A stretch of DNA of 64,000 bases from Tenrec ecaudatus (lineage: Eukaryota > Chordata > Mammalia > Afrosoricida > Tenrecidae). The notes under the pieces were generated by a model. The model worked only from the letters and a program-made list of their open reading frames with translations, searched no databases and was not told the origin of the DNA. Positions 46,436-57,049 of this stretch are shown here, piece after piece (positions within the stretch are counted from its first letter, which is position 1; the number at the start of each line of letters is the position of its first letter). The position numbers and the translations under genes are program-made. Location of the stretch: assembly GCF_050624435.1 (NCBI RefSeq), contig NC_134535.1, forward strand, positions 73,652,494-73,716,493, given 5' to 3'.

Positions 46436-46645
46436 TTGTGATGGTCTGCGTTGGCTGCTAACTGCCAGGCCAACTGTTCGAAACTGCAAGCCGCTCCGCG
46501 GGAGAAAGACCAGGCTTTCTTCTCCTGCGAAGAGTGTACAGTCTCTGTGACTCACGGAGGCAGTTTTACCATGTCCTTCCTCTCCTCTCTGGTCGCTGTG
46601 AGGCAGAATCGCTGGATGGCAGTGAGGGGAGGTTGGCTTGGAGGA
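46436..46645 (+). mobile_element. AfroSINE, near full length
   Basis: 'ttggctgctaactgccaggc', 'aactgttcgaaactgcaagc', 'gcgggagaaagaccaggctt' and 'cgctgtgaggcagaatcgct'. Abuts the CpG island. Confidence 0.83.
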
Positions 46646-47550
46646 AGTGCTGACTTCTCCACATCTAAAGCAGCTTCGGTGCCTTCTTGGCCTCTTTAAA
46701 AGCCTCGGGGCATCTCCAACTCCTGGCAAAGAGCGCGGTCAGGGTGCAGGCTGGCTCCCCTGGGCCTGTGACGCTGGGTTCTGCTGGGCCTGCCACCCTG
46801 CCTCTAGGCCTGGCTGACTCAGTGCCAAGGAGCCCCGCAATGGCAGGTGCCCCGGGCACCCTAAGAGGCGTTAGCGAGTGGGAAAGCGGCAGTGGCTGTC
46901 CCAAGGGCTTAAGGTCACATAGCCCGCATGAAGCTGCAGAGAAGCATCCCACTCAGACTAGGGTCGGGGAGGAGGGGAGAAAGGTAGCCCTTGACTTGTC
47001 GCAGGAGGAATAGGACAGGGAGTTCCGCACAACAGAGGAGGAAGAGCCGCCAGACTGGACACCTGCCTGCGCACCGTGTCCAAGAATCAGACCCTCCTGG
47101 CAGAAGTAGGGTGGTGTGAGGAAGGCATGGGGGACAGGGCTGGCAAGGCCTCAGGAGCCAGCCCCTGGGAGCAGGTGCATCCAGCAAGGTGTACAGCAGC
47201 TTCCTGGAAGTCCATGGGATCCCATTGCCTGTGACCAGCTCAGGGTAGGACCTGCTCAGGGATGCCTTTTCTGGAAGAGTTAAGGCAGAGCGTGGATCTG
47301 GGGCAGAGAGAATCGGGGCCAGCCTCTGTAAGGAATGAGGAGGAGTTGAGCTGGAGGGGTAGTGGAAATGGGGAGAAGGGAATGGCCCATGGGCCCTTGG
47401 GGGGTCAGGGTCCACCCACCTGCAGACTGAGGGGAGTGGTGGGGGCATGAGTGGAGAGGAAGGGACTTGGGTGACCTCGGGGCGTGGGCTTGGAGAACTA
47501 AGCAGATGGTAAGTAGGCGCAAGAGGAACAGGGTTGAAGGAGCTTAATAA
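46646..47550. other. Intergenic, nothing recognised
   Basis: GC-rich unique sequence with overlapping unrecognised frames; a minus-strand frame at 46915-47448 (177 codons) has no family resemblance. Confidence 0.4.
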
Positions 47551-47552
47551 TG

Positions 47553-47640
47553 GTGGGACTAATATTTATTGCGCACTTATAGTGAGCTAGGAAGTCAGCA
47601 CTTTCTGTGAGCTTATGTAATCGCCCCAGTCACCTGGGTC
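47553..47640 (-). mobile_element. MIR SINE fragment
   Basis: 'taatatttattgcgcactta' and 'tagtgagctaggaagtcagc' follow the reversed MIR 3' end. Confidence 0.6.
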
Positions 47641-47647
47641 AACTCGA

Positions 47648-47858
47648 CCATTCACTGCCATCGAGTCGGTCCATGCCGACTCATAGTGACCCTGCAGGAC
47701 ACTGCTTCGAAGTGCCCTGGTAAGTTTCTGAGAGTGTGAATTTTAACTGCGCTTCTGAACACAGGCAACAGGAGCAGAAAAGCTTGGTGGTTTTGAACTG
47801 CTGGCCTTGCAGTTAGCAGCCCAATGCATACCCACCGCGCCACAAGTGCTCCTTTGTC
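47648..47858 (-). mobile_element. AfroSINE, full length
   Basis: 'cattcactgccatcgagtcg', 'gccgactcatagtgaccctg' and 'cttgcagttagcagcccaat', ending in 'gcgccacaagtgctcc'. The 3' core is very well preserved. Confidence 0.87.
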
Positions 47859-47904
47859 ACCTGTGCAGTGGGTGTGCTTGGTGTTGGGTACAGGTGAGTG
47901 GAGT

Positions 47905-48030
47905 CCTGTAGGACAGGGAACTGTGCCATTAGGCTACCCAGGTTGTGATCTTTACAGGAGCGCATTGCCGGGTCTTTCTGCCAAGCACGTAACTATTGCA
48001 CTGTCTCAGCGCTCCCTTCTGAGCACCCCG
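47905..48030 (-). mobile_element. AfroSINE fragment, diverged
   Basis: 'gatctttacaggagcgcatt' and 'gtctttctgccaagcacgta' remain of the body. Confidence 0.45.
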
Positions 48031-48169
48031 TGTGCTGAAGGTTGCGGATGACAGTGAACGCCCCAAATCCACGTGCAGAGTCCCCACCGGGATTCAACCT
48101 CCTTCGATTTGAGATGAGAACAGTCCTGACCTCAGGGAGAGTCCATTAGAAAGTGGAATAAAAAAATCA

Positions 48170-48218
48170 TGTTTGCATGTATGAGCCCCCAATAAAATTT
48201 TTTTTTTTTTTTTTAAAG
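48170..48218 (+). mobile_element. L1 3' tip with tail
   Basis: 'gcatgtatgagcccccaata' followed by 'aaat' and a T run: the last 30 bases of the L1 plus a homopolymer. Confidence 0.6.
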
Positions 48219-49239
48219 AAAGAAAGTGGATTACTTCCACTCCCTCTCCAGCCAGCTGGGGAGGGGCAGTCTCCCTCAGGGATGACCTGGGTTTGTCCTG
48301 GACATTTCTGGGGCCACAGAATCATGAGTTAAGGCCAGACTGCCTTAATCAGAAAGCCCTGGACTAATCTGGTAAACTCTTCTAACATAACGTACGTGGT
48401 CCATTCCGCCTTTGCAGTCCCACCTGAAACTGTGCTGTTCTGATCGGCTGCCAGTCGCGAGGTTGTGCGTTCCCTGTGTTTCCCATTCCCTATGGAAGCA
48501 GTTGTGTGGCTGACTCCTTGGACACGACTGTGACCTCATGCTAGTGGCCTTCCTCCTCGGGATGATGTGTCTGTGGCTCTGTGTTGTCCTTGTGCTCTTG
48601 GGGACTTCATAAATGCGCTCCTTTCATTATGTTTGAGATTTGGGGTTTCTTTTGTACCCGAAACCAGCACCAGATTCTTTGTTGCAGCTACTGTGAGAAT
48701 GAAGCCCATTCTCAGCAACCAGACCGACATTCCAGAGACTGTTTCTGTTTCCCTAACGGGGCCCCACAGGAACCCGCGGAGGGACTTGAGTCCCGTCAAC
48801 GGGGAACTCAGTCTCCTCGGGAAGAACAAGAAGCGGCTTCAGTTGACGAGTGCTGGGGACTAGAAAGGGGCTGGTACAGCCCACGGCCTGTGGTCACGTG
48901 CAGAAAGTGATGGAGGGCGTTACACTGCGCTTCCACACAAGACGGGGTCTGGGTACGTCGCCGCCTCGTCCACGTCGCTATCCCTAACTTCTGGGTGAAA
49001 ATTACATCCGGAGGGTTCGGATGCAGACAGGTGTGTCTCAAGAACAGAAAGATGAGTTAATTCTTGAAGGAGACATTGGACTTGTCTTAAATGCAGGTGC
49101 TGTAATTCAGTAAGTAAGCCATGACAGCTAAAAACAAGGCTATCCAGAAATCTTTGGGTGATATCTATCTTTCTGAGAAAGGAACAGGTCAGCTGGCTGA
49201 GGAGTAATATCGAAGATGTGTCCAGCTTATGGGCTAGAC
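48219..49239. other. Intergenic, nothing recognised
   Basis: Unique-looking sequence; overlapping frames of about 100 codons are unrecognised. Confidence 0.4.
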
Positions 49240-49431
49240 CAGTGGTTCTCAACTTTCCTCATGCCGCAACCCTTTCATACAGTTCATGTTGTGGTGACCC
49301 CCCAACCATAAAATGATTCTCATTGCTACTTCATAACTGTCATTTCGCTACTGTTATGAATCGGGCGGCCCCTGTGAAAGGGTTTTTTGAGCCCCCCAAA
49401 GGGGGCGCAACCCACAGGTTGAGAACCGCTG
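49240..49431 (+). mobile_element. SPIN-type hAT miniature transposon
   Basis: A 192 bp element with inverted ends 'cagtggttctcaac' and 'gttgagaaccgctg'. The interior 'ccccaaccataaaatgattc', 'tgctacttcataactgtcat' and 'cccctgtgaaagggtt' matches the SPIN non-autonomous family as I know it. Target duplications ggctagac (49232-49239) and ggctagat (49432-49439) match at 7 of 8 positions, the hAT length. Confidence 0.85.
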
Positions 49432-49509
49432 GGCTAGATGTTTCCTCAGACCTGTCTGGGATGTGGTGATGCAGTAACATTTAGCTAATGAAAGTAAATA
49501 AATAAAAAC

Positions 49510-49615
49510 AGCACCAGTGAGCCTCCTCTGGGCGGGACTACTGTTATCCCCATTGTACTGCAAAAAAAACCCCACTGAGTTACAAGACTGACTACATGGT
49601 AGAGTTGGGAAGGTG
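49510..49615 (-). mobile_element. MIR SINE fragment
   Basis: 'actactgttatccccattgt' and 'gagttacaagactgactaca' follow reversed MIR core order. Confidence 0.55.
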
Positions 49616-50217
49616 AGCATGCCTGTCCCCCACTGTGCAGGCTGGGCTATGGAGAAGCCAAGCTCCCTCCCACAGGCCCCAACCACTGCTCCTCCACAGC
49701 TGTTCAGTCATTGGACCCACCTCACCCCCTCCCTCCACTTCCGCTCCAGGACCCTGCCCCGGGTAGCTAGGAGAGGACAGCACAAGCCTTGTGACAGGAG
49801 GGCACAGGGCTCCAGAACTCTGATACTGAGACCCCACCTTCTAGTTACAATACAAAACAAACGGAAGTGAGATCCGGGAACAATCAGGGGAGCCAAGAAA
49901 ATGGATGTGTTCCATTCTAATCGCAAGCCAAACAAGACAAATGTAACTTTTCATTGACATCAAAAAAGGTCAGGAAAGGTGGCCCTTGGCCCAATGGGCT
50001 TACCCTGAGTGAGGCCAGGGCAGGGCCTGGATTCAGCATGCCCCTCCCAGGAAGGAAACGCCACCGCCTCCTCCTCCCTTTCCAAAGCATTGGCTCTGGA
50101 ACATCCGGATGAACCTCAACAGCCTCACAGACTGACCGAGACAGGACCTCCCTGGGAACCCACCGCCAACCACCCCAATGAGGGGGGGGGGGGTTGTCTT
50201 AGGGGACAGTGCAGATA
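49616..50217. other. Intergenic, nothing recognised
   Basis: Unique sequence; a G homopolymer of about 13 lies at 50181-50193. Confidence 0.4.
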
Positions 50218-50225
50218 CTCCAAAC

Positions 50226-50461
50226 CAGGCTTCCTCAAACTACGGCCCGCAGGCCACATGCTGCCCACCAAGGACATTTATCCGGCCCGCCGGGTGTTTT
50301 TGCCCCGTTTGGTTTTTTACTTAAAAATAAGACGTGCAGTGTGCATAGAAATTTGTTCATAGGTTTGTTTTTTTAAAAAAACAAAAACTATAGTCTGGCC
50401 CTGCAATGGGTCTGGGGAACAGTGAACTGGGCCCCTGTTTAAAAAGTTTGAGGACCTCCTG
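50226..50461. mobile_element. hAT miniature transposon, second family
   Basis: A 236 bp element with inverted ends 'caggcttcctcaaac' and 'gtttgaggacctcctg', and a perfect 8 bp target duplication ctccaaac (50218-50225 and 50462-50469). The interior 'tacggcccgcaggccacatg' and 'aaatttgttcataggtttgt' resembles OposCharlie-like non-autonomous elements shared by several distant mammals. No coding capacity. Confidence 0.82.
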
Positions 50462-50469
50462 CTCCAAAC

Positions 50470-51720
50470 CAACCAGGAGACAAGGGAAAGGGTAGGTGGA
50501 ATCAAAAGCGATAGTGGGACATCTCTCTGTAGAATTGTGAGGCCTAGCGAACCCTACCTTCAGTCCCTCACCAGATCTTCCTTAGACTGTCTAAAGTCCG
50601 CTAACCAGCAACTGTCTGTCAAGGCCTGCAGGCAAAGGGTTATCCATAAGGCAGAAGGTAGAGTGCCTGCTCCTTACCCCCTTAATACTAGCAACGAGGC
50701 CTAGTGAGCTGCCAGCGAACTTTCTGGTATGGGACCTATTGCCAGTAAACTGAGGCAGAGCAGGGAGAAAGGGTTGTGCCCTGCCTGGTTTTGTATTTGG
50801 GGGTTCCAGTCTCCAGCAAAGGCTACCACTGCCTTTGTAGTCTCTGCTGGCACAGGCGTCTCTAGAACTTTCCCTCATCCGCCCTCACGCATTCCCTCCT
50901 TACTGTGTGCTTCTGCAAGCCCTTGTGCCTCCGGTCTTGGAAGGGCCTCTGTCTGTCTCCTGTAGGTGTAGTTTCTAATTGTTTATTTTCATTGTAGTTG
51001 AGAATACAGAGAGCAGAGCACATACCAACTCCACAGCTTCTACTTGTACAACCCAGAGACATCGGTTTACATTCTACAAACCGCAGCCACTCTCCCCCGC
51101 TTCTCCAAATTAGCATCAATTCCCAATGCCCCTTACATTTCCTCTCCACTCTCCGGAGCTGTTGTCAGTTTGCTCCTGAGGAGACAGTTCCTTAGGAGAA
51201 CACAGTGCTCGCAGCAGTCGGTTTCCTGATGCATAACACCCAGCCTTCGCTTCAGATGCAGAGGCGCTTGAGGGCCGTTGCCTGCCTCTCTCTGACACTC
51301 AGAAGCCATACAAAGAGGGCATCCACAGCACACAGATGACAATAACGCTGACCCAACTGAGGGTCACAGTCCAACAGTGGGTGGTTAAAGGAAGCGGATA
51401 TGACCAGCACTTTTTTAAAAAGTGGACTACAATAAGCGCAATAGAAAATAGCGTGCATGCACCTAGCAGAGTTAGGTGTTGCCCTGTGAAACTTTTGTTT
51501 CAGTTATCTCAAAATATTGTGTTTCTTCCTAGAGGCCTACTGTCAAAAATGTCTACAGAGCTCTTGGACCACAGAGGCCAGGCCACGCCAGGGCCAAGAT
51601 GTACGGAGCCCCTCGTCATGTAAGGGCTACGAGAGAGCCCATCGGGAATAAGACAGCCCTTTGACCAGTCCACCTTCTGACAGTTGCCAGACAGGGTACT
51701 AAGCAAGCTGAGACATGATA
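50470..51720. other. Intergenic, nothing recognised
   Basis: About 1.25 kb of unique-looking sequence without a recognisable gene. Confidence 0.4.
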
Positions 51721-51721
51721 G

Positions 51722-51782
51722 AACTAAACCTGATTGACCATCCAGAGTCGAACTGTGTTCCACAAGGTTTTCAATAGCTGAC
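51722..51782 (-). mobile_element. AfroSINE/RTE fragment, left of inserted LTR
   Basis: 'gtgttccacaaggttttcaa' then 'tagctgact'; continues at 52294 after the LTR. Confidence 0.5.
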
Positions 51783-52293
51783 TGTGCTAGTGGGGGACTT
51801 CAGAGAAACACATCCACAGAAACTCAGGTACAAGAGAGAGTTTCATATAAAGGGGAAGTGCACATCAAGAAAACATCCCAACCCAGTGCTGCCCAAGCCC
51901 ACAAGTCCAACATTAACCCATATGTCCAACACCAGTCCACAAAATCCTCCTCCATCTCACAAAACATATACACTATGATGCTGAATGCAGGAGGAAAGCC
52001 AAATCAGTGCGCATGTAAGCATCTCAGCACTGGCAGGGGTCTCCACACGGCTGCTCCAGCACCCACGGCTGCATCCGTTTAGGTCCATGCGGCTTCTCCT
52101 CAGGGATGTCTTGCAGGAAGTGAGCCTTGCCAGCTGAAGCAGGGAACTGGCTAAGGCAGCTGCATCCTGGTTCAAGCATCACAAAGCAAGAGACCCGAGA
52201 GGGCAAGGCTCACTGAGTCATTTATCCCTCCGCCCTTCAATTAACCCCACATGTGTTGATCGGCCAGGTTGGCACAATAAACTAACTACCTCA
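51783..52293 (-). mobile_element. ERVL/MLT2-like solo LTR inside a SINE
   Basis: 511 bp. The sense start 'tgaggtagttagtttattgt' matches the LTR at 10670. Flanks ctgac (51778-51782) and atgac (52294-52298) give a 4 of 5 target duplication. It splits the surrounding SINE-type repeat. Confidence 0.78.
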
Positions 52294-52400
52294 ATGACCA
52301 AGACGTTCTTCCGAAGAACATCTGGTGGACTTGAACCTATAACCTTTCAGGTAGCAGTTGGGCACATTATTTGTTTGCATCACCCAGGAACTCTGAGACA
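52294..52400 (-). mobile_element. AfroSINE head, right of inserted LTR
   Basis: 'acgttcttccgaagaacatc' and 'cctttcaggtagcagttggg', ending in 'catcacccaggaact'. Confidence 0.6.
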
Positions 52401-52519
52401 GTATCTAGGAGATTGAAAACCCCGTGTATGAGTGGGCTCCTCGGAGGGCTTTGGAGAAAAGGTGATGCAGTCAGAGGCCTTAGCAAGTTCAGATAGTGAC
52501 TAGATGCTAGTATCTCCTC

Positions 52520-53020
52520 TGTGTTAGTTCAGGGAGACTAGAGAAACAAATCCATAGACACTTATGTGTATAGGAAAGAGCTTTATAAACAAGAGCAATT
52601 GATTGCTAAGAAAACATCCCAGCCTAGTCCAGATCAAGTCCTTAAGTTCGATATTAGCCCATATGACCGATAGCAATCTATAAATTCCTCTTCACATGCA
52701 ATGATGCCGAATGCAGGAAGATCACAGGCCAGTGGGTGGGAAGTCTTATGGATCCAGTGACCTTGTAATCATCTCAGCACTGGCAGGGGACTTCACGTGG
52801 CTCCTCCAGCTGCCAGGGCTCTGGATATATCAGTGGGGCTTCATATGGCTTCTCATCAGAAATGTCTCGCAGAGAGGGAGTGAGTGTCTAGCCTCCAGTG
52901 AGCTATTTATCTCCTTCACACCTCCAAATAAGGCCATCAAGCTACAACCTGATTGACAGGCTAGACTCCACGTCATCACTCACAAGTCTCAAACGGACAA
53001 CAGATTATGTAACTACCACG
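52520..53020 (-). mobile_element. ERVL/MLT2-like solo LTR
   Basis: 501 bp with a perfect 5 bp target duplication tcctc (52515-52519 and 53021-53025). Shares 'aggaagatcacaggccagtg' and 'tgaggccatcaagc'-like text with the LTRs at 3358 and 17031. Confidence 0.8.
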
Positions 53021-53231
53021 TCCTCCATGCTATAGATAGGAAAAGAGTTATGGTAACGTGTCACGACTTCTAGTCTTAGATTCTAAAGACACAACTTCTA
53101 GTCCTGCCCTGCTCCTCAACAAGCTGTGAGAACTAAGCCGTGTCAGTTAAGTTCCCTGGACAGTGTTTTCTCATTGACAACGTGTGCATAATAGCAGCTC
53201 TATATGCCGCAGAGGTAGGGGAGCAAACGGT

Positions 53232-53872
53232 ACCGATGTTGTTATTATTAAGTGCCTTCGAGTGGGTTTCTACTCATAGCGACCCTATGTACGGGGGGGG
53301 GGGGGCACTGTCCAGTCCTGCGCCATCCTCACAAGCCTGACTGGGTTTGAGCCCATTGTTGCAGCCACTGTGTCAACCCGGCTCACTAGGGTCTTCCTCT
53401 TTTTTCATTGGCCTGATACTTCACCACGCATGATGTCCTTCTCCAGGGACTGGTTCCTCCTGACAACATGTTCAACGTATGTGAGGCTACCTATTTCCAA
53501 CCTTGCTTCTAAGGAAGGAGCCGTCTGGCTGTACTTCTGAGACAGGTTTGTTCATTCTCCTGGCAATCCATGATGTATTCCATATCCTTAACGTACACTA
53601 TCATTCAAACACGAAAATTCTTCTTTGATCTTCTTTATGCTTTGTCCTACCTTCACGCGCCTATGACGCAATAGAAAACACCACAACCGGAGCACTTGCA
53701 GTCTTTGGTAACAAGATTTGCTCAACGTGGTACATCATTTTGTTTCTTGAATGCTGCTCCCATGGATGTTGTTTGCAGATTTGAGTAAAATGAAATCCTC
53801 GACAACTTCAGTCTTTTCTCTGTCTTTCTTGATGTGGCTTATTGGTCCATTTGTGAGGAATCTTGTTGTTTA
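53232..53872 (-). mobile_element. RTE LINE 3' portion
   Basis: Reversed tail 'gatgttgttattattaagtg', then 'catgatgtccttctccaggg', 'ctggcaatccatgatgtatt' and 'gatgttgtttgcagatttga'. A G run of about 13 at 53296-53308 interrupts it. Confidence 0.8.
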
Positions 53873-53875
53873 GGC

Positions 53876-54120
53876 CTTTTTTTCCCCCAACAGTTTTATT
53901 GACACATAATTCACATACCATACAATAGTTCGAGCATATCAAGAAAAGTTGTACAATCACCCCCACAATCAGTTTTGGAACATTTTCATCAATTTTGTAC
54001 TCATTATTAGCTCCCCACTGCCTCCCACCTCCCCTGTCATTCCTCCAGGGAATCAGTAATCCAATCACTGTCTTTATAGACTTATCTACCCAGGATTTCA
54101 TCTACTGACCAACATTTAAA
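53876..54120 (-). mobile_element. Ancient L1M 3' UTR
   Basis: 'acagttttattgacacataa', 'ttcacataccatacaatagt' and 'ttttggaacattttcatcaa' are the reversed L1MB-type 3' UTR. Confidence 0.75.
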
Positions 54121-54242
54121 ATCGAACAAAAGTTAACAAGAATAATGAAGTTGGCTATTTCTTTTTGATGCACATTTTAGCCACAGAATCCTTTAATACT
54201 GCAACTTGAGTTTTGCATTTTGATTGTTTTCATTCAGTCGTT

Positions 54243-54420
54243 ACTAATTGGGTTACTTACCTCCAGGTCAGAACTTTGAAACCACCAGCTGTTCCAAGAG
54301 AGAAAGGTAAAGTTGTTCTATTCTTGTAAAGATGTACGGGTTTGGAAACCTATAGGGACAGTTTTGCTCTGTCCTATTGGGTCACTGTGAGTCAGAATCA
54401 ACTTGACGGCAGTGAGTAAG
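54243..54420 (+). mobile_element. AfroSINE
   Basis: 'acctccaggtcagaactttg', 'gtcactgtgagtcagaatca' and 'acttgacggcagtgagtaag'. It interrupts the RTE region. Confidence 0.82.
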
Positions 54421-55035
54421 AGAGTTGTGTACTTTAGGATTCTGAAATGTCCTTGCTGACGATGAATGTGACGGCATTTCTCTTTAGTATTCCCATCACA
54501 ATAGACTATATGATTGTCAATATCAGTCCATTTTATCCCACCAAATGACATCACTTAAGGTACTGATCAATGTGTTCTACTTAATTTTTAATGACTTCCA
54601 ATTTCCTACATTCATACGTCCCACATCCTATATTCTAGTTATTAACTGATATTTGTAGTCGCTTCTTTTAAGTCATGCCACATCTGAAAATGGAGGTCCT
54701 GAAAGCTCTATTCCATCCATGTCACTAAGATCAATCTACTTTGAGGAGGAAGCTCTTCCCCAATCATATTTAAAGTGCCTTCCAACCTAAGGAGCTAATC
54801 TTCCAGCATGTTTCAGACAATGTTTTGCTGTTAATCCTAGTTTTTACTAGCCAATTCTTTTAGAGTACAGCACTGAGTCCTTCTTCCAAGTCTGCCCCAG
54901 TTTGGAAGCTCCACTGGAATCTGTTCACCATACCAGTATTTGAAATATCATTGACAGCTGGCAAGCAAACACAATATGACAGACAAGTGGTGGATGGTAC
55001 AGTTAATGCATGTGAAAGTAAACTGTAAAGTGCTA
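54421..55035 (-). mobile_element. RTE LINE 5' leader and endonuclease start
   Basis: Minus-strand coding relics 'IKWTDIDNHIVYCDGNTKEK' and 'CRHIHRQQGHFRILKYT' resemble the N-terminal endonuclease region of RTE ORFs (family pattern 'ELKWTG...HxVYYxG'). The leader 'tttgaaatatcattgacagc' and 'tgacagacaagtggtgg' follows. With 53232-53872 it may be one RTE lacking its middle. Confidence 0.72.
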
Positions 55036-55044
55036 TAGACGAGG

Positions 55045-55170
55045 GGAGGGACTGGTTCTCTAGATGAGGAAATACAAGTTTAGATAAATCACTTGCCCTG
55101 CTCAGTGCTACAAGAGCCAGGTCCTCCACTGGGGCCCAACTCCTCCGACCTCAGTCCTATGCTCTAAGCT
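55045..55170 (-). mobile_element. MIR SINE fragment
   Basis: 'tagatgaggaaatacaagtt', 'aaatcacttgccctgctcag' and 'ctcagtcctatgctctaagc' follow reversed MIR core order. Confidence 0.65.
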
Positions 55171-56145
55171 AGAGCTTAGACTTCAGGAGTTTCAGTGTTC
55201 CCACTGCACCTTGCAAGAGAGTTGGGGCAGGGTCCCAGAGGGCCTCCTAATAACCTTAAGATTTGCCGTAAGACTCCTAGAACTCTAATGACCTTTTGAT
55301 CGTGACAGGTGGTAACTATGTCAGAATGTCCCCATTTCCATGTTAATGAATTAGAATCTACCCAAGTTTTAAAAGTTATATAAGCATCATTCAAAGCTTC
55401 TGGAACAGTCAGGTTCTTTTGGAAAAATTTTATTTCATTTAATTTCCATTAAAATGGTGTTCTATAAAAAGGTTTCCTGGATGTGTGTGTAGGAACAGCA
55501 AAAAGCAGCATGAAAGAGCACTGTTAAGGCAGACCCATAGCATAACCTCCCTTGTCCCCAGGAAGAAGGAATCTGGTATTCGAGAGTTCCCTGGCGAATT
55601 TTATACTCTTTGTCTTGGATCACTGGGAGTCCTGAAGTATATTGGGAAGTGGGGAACGCAGCCAGGGTCTACAACTCTTCCCCTTGCCCCTGTCCTCTAC
55701 CCCGCACCCCAAACACAGATGCACGTGTAAAGAGAAGACCTGGCCTTTCTGGGAGTGTCCTGGTCGTATGGCGGGCTCCATTGAATCAGAGAATATTGCG
55801 GTTAGAAACGGATCAAAAGTCACCTCAAACAATCACACCACCCCACTCAGCGCTGAGCAGAGCAGCTAGTTCCCTCTCTTCCAAAACAGCCCCGCCACCG
55901 TGGACAGGTGTGGACCACTGCGAAGGACCTGAGAGTGAGCTGCTGCCTGCGTCCCTGGTGCTGCGCCCTTCAACTACAGTCTTTGGCAGGAGGCCGGGAA
56001 GACCTTTGCTTCAGGAGTCGTTAGCCAGCAGAAGGGGCCCTGAGGGCTAAACACCATACAGGGAAGGCAGAAGGCATCCACAGAGCCCAAGCTCCTTCCA
56101 GAGAGACCTCTATCCATATGGGCTCAGGCTAAGCTGTGGGAACAA
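55171..56145. other. Intergenic, nothing recognised
   Basis: Unique-looking sequence upstream of the CTDSP2 promoter; a plus-strand frame (55610-56050) of 146 codons is unrecognised. Confidence 0.4.
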
Positions 56146-56147
56146 GA

Positions 56148-56340
56148 GGAGCCCTCGCGCCGTGGTTGTGTTGGGCTGGCTGCTAACAAGGTCAGCCGTT
56201 TGAAACCATCAGTTCCCCCCTGAGAAAGATGAGGTTTTCTCCTCCTGGGGAGACTTAGTCTCAGAAACACACAGGGCTTCCTATAGGGTGACTACGAGTT
56301 GAAATCCCTTCGATGGCAGCGAGTTGGGGTTTCATTCGAG
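56148..56340 (+). mobile_element. AfroSINE, full length
   Basis: 'tgtgttgggctggctgctaa', 'gagaaagatgaggttttctc' and 'gggtgactacgagttgaaat' then 'cccttcgatggcagcgagtt'. Confidence 0.85.
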
Positions 56341-56421
56341 GATAAGGGCACTCTGGTCAGTTTTTGCTCTTTCATTCTGGGGTCCCAGGGCCGCCACCAC
56401 ATACCCCAGTCCAGATTTCAC

Positions 56422-56520
56422 AGTTGTTGTTAGGTGCCATTAAGTCACTTCTGACCCTATGGCATAGGGACCCCGTGCATGGCAGAACGACGAAATGCTG
56501 CCGGTCCTGCACCCCCTTCC
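56422..56520 (-). mobile_element. RTE LINE 3' tip
   Basis: 'cagttgttgttaggtgccat' and 'acgaaatgctgccggtcctg' are the reversed RTE 3' terminus; it is the repeat closest to the CTDSP2 promoter. Confidence 0.65.
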
Positions 56521-56754
56521 CAGATTCTATAGTTAAAACCCTTTTACGTGAAACAGTGGGGCCACTATTGGAGGATCAAGTCTGAAGTAGGGAAACTGCT
56601 CCAAATCCTTCCAGCCTGGCCTCGCCAGGGTTAGCCTTGCATGGCTCCATCAGTCAACCGAAGGACAGAATCTTGCCACCCTCTAAGAGCACTAACGGCT
56701 CACCAAGGAATAAGGAACCGTGAGCTTTGGAGTGGCCTTTTAAGTAGTTAGGGA

Positions 56755-56903
56755 GGGGGCGTGGCCGAGGATATAGGCGGACGCAGCACGGGTGAGGGGG
56801 GGAGTGGCCCGGAGGCGTGGCTGCGGCGACTGGAATGTTGTTGGGTCCTCGCAACGCATAGTAAGGAGGGGCCACGCCCCTTTTCTCCGAGCAGCCCAAT
56901 CGG
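56755..56903 (+). promoter_or_regulatory. Upstream promoter motif cluster: three GGCGTGGC boxes and a CCAAT box
   Basis: GGCGTGGC-type GC/CACCC boxes occur at 56755-56766 and 56811-56821 on the + strand and in reverse (gccacgcccc) at 56871-56880. They are followed by a CCAAT box at 56896-56900 in the context cccaatcgg. GC/CACCC boxes are classic SP/KLF sites and CCAAT is the NF-Y site. The cluster lies 600-750 bp before the CTDSP2 ATG. Motif matches are seen directly; binding is inferred. Confidence 0.5.
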
Positions 56904-57049
56904 AAAGCCGGAGCAGTTTCAAGTCTCCCCAGCCAGCCTGCCCGCCCGCCACCCCACCCCCCTCGGGGATTCGCTTTTTCCGTAACAAAATAGCCCAGCT
57001 CGGGATGGTCTGCAGCCCCGGCCGTTCGCAGGTGGAGGGTCTCTGGGCC

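Noticed and set aside
46103..46729. Minus-strand 208-codon frame over orphan CpG island 2
   Set aside because: Unrecognised, overlaps other frames on both strands, and its end crosses into an AfroSINE.
1..56700. An undescribed multi-gene system
   Set aside because: After reading both strands, no cluster of plausible coding genes exists in this interval; everything of length is transposon-derived or compositional.
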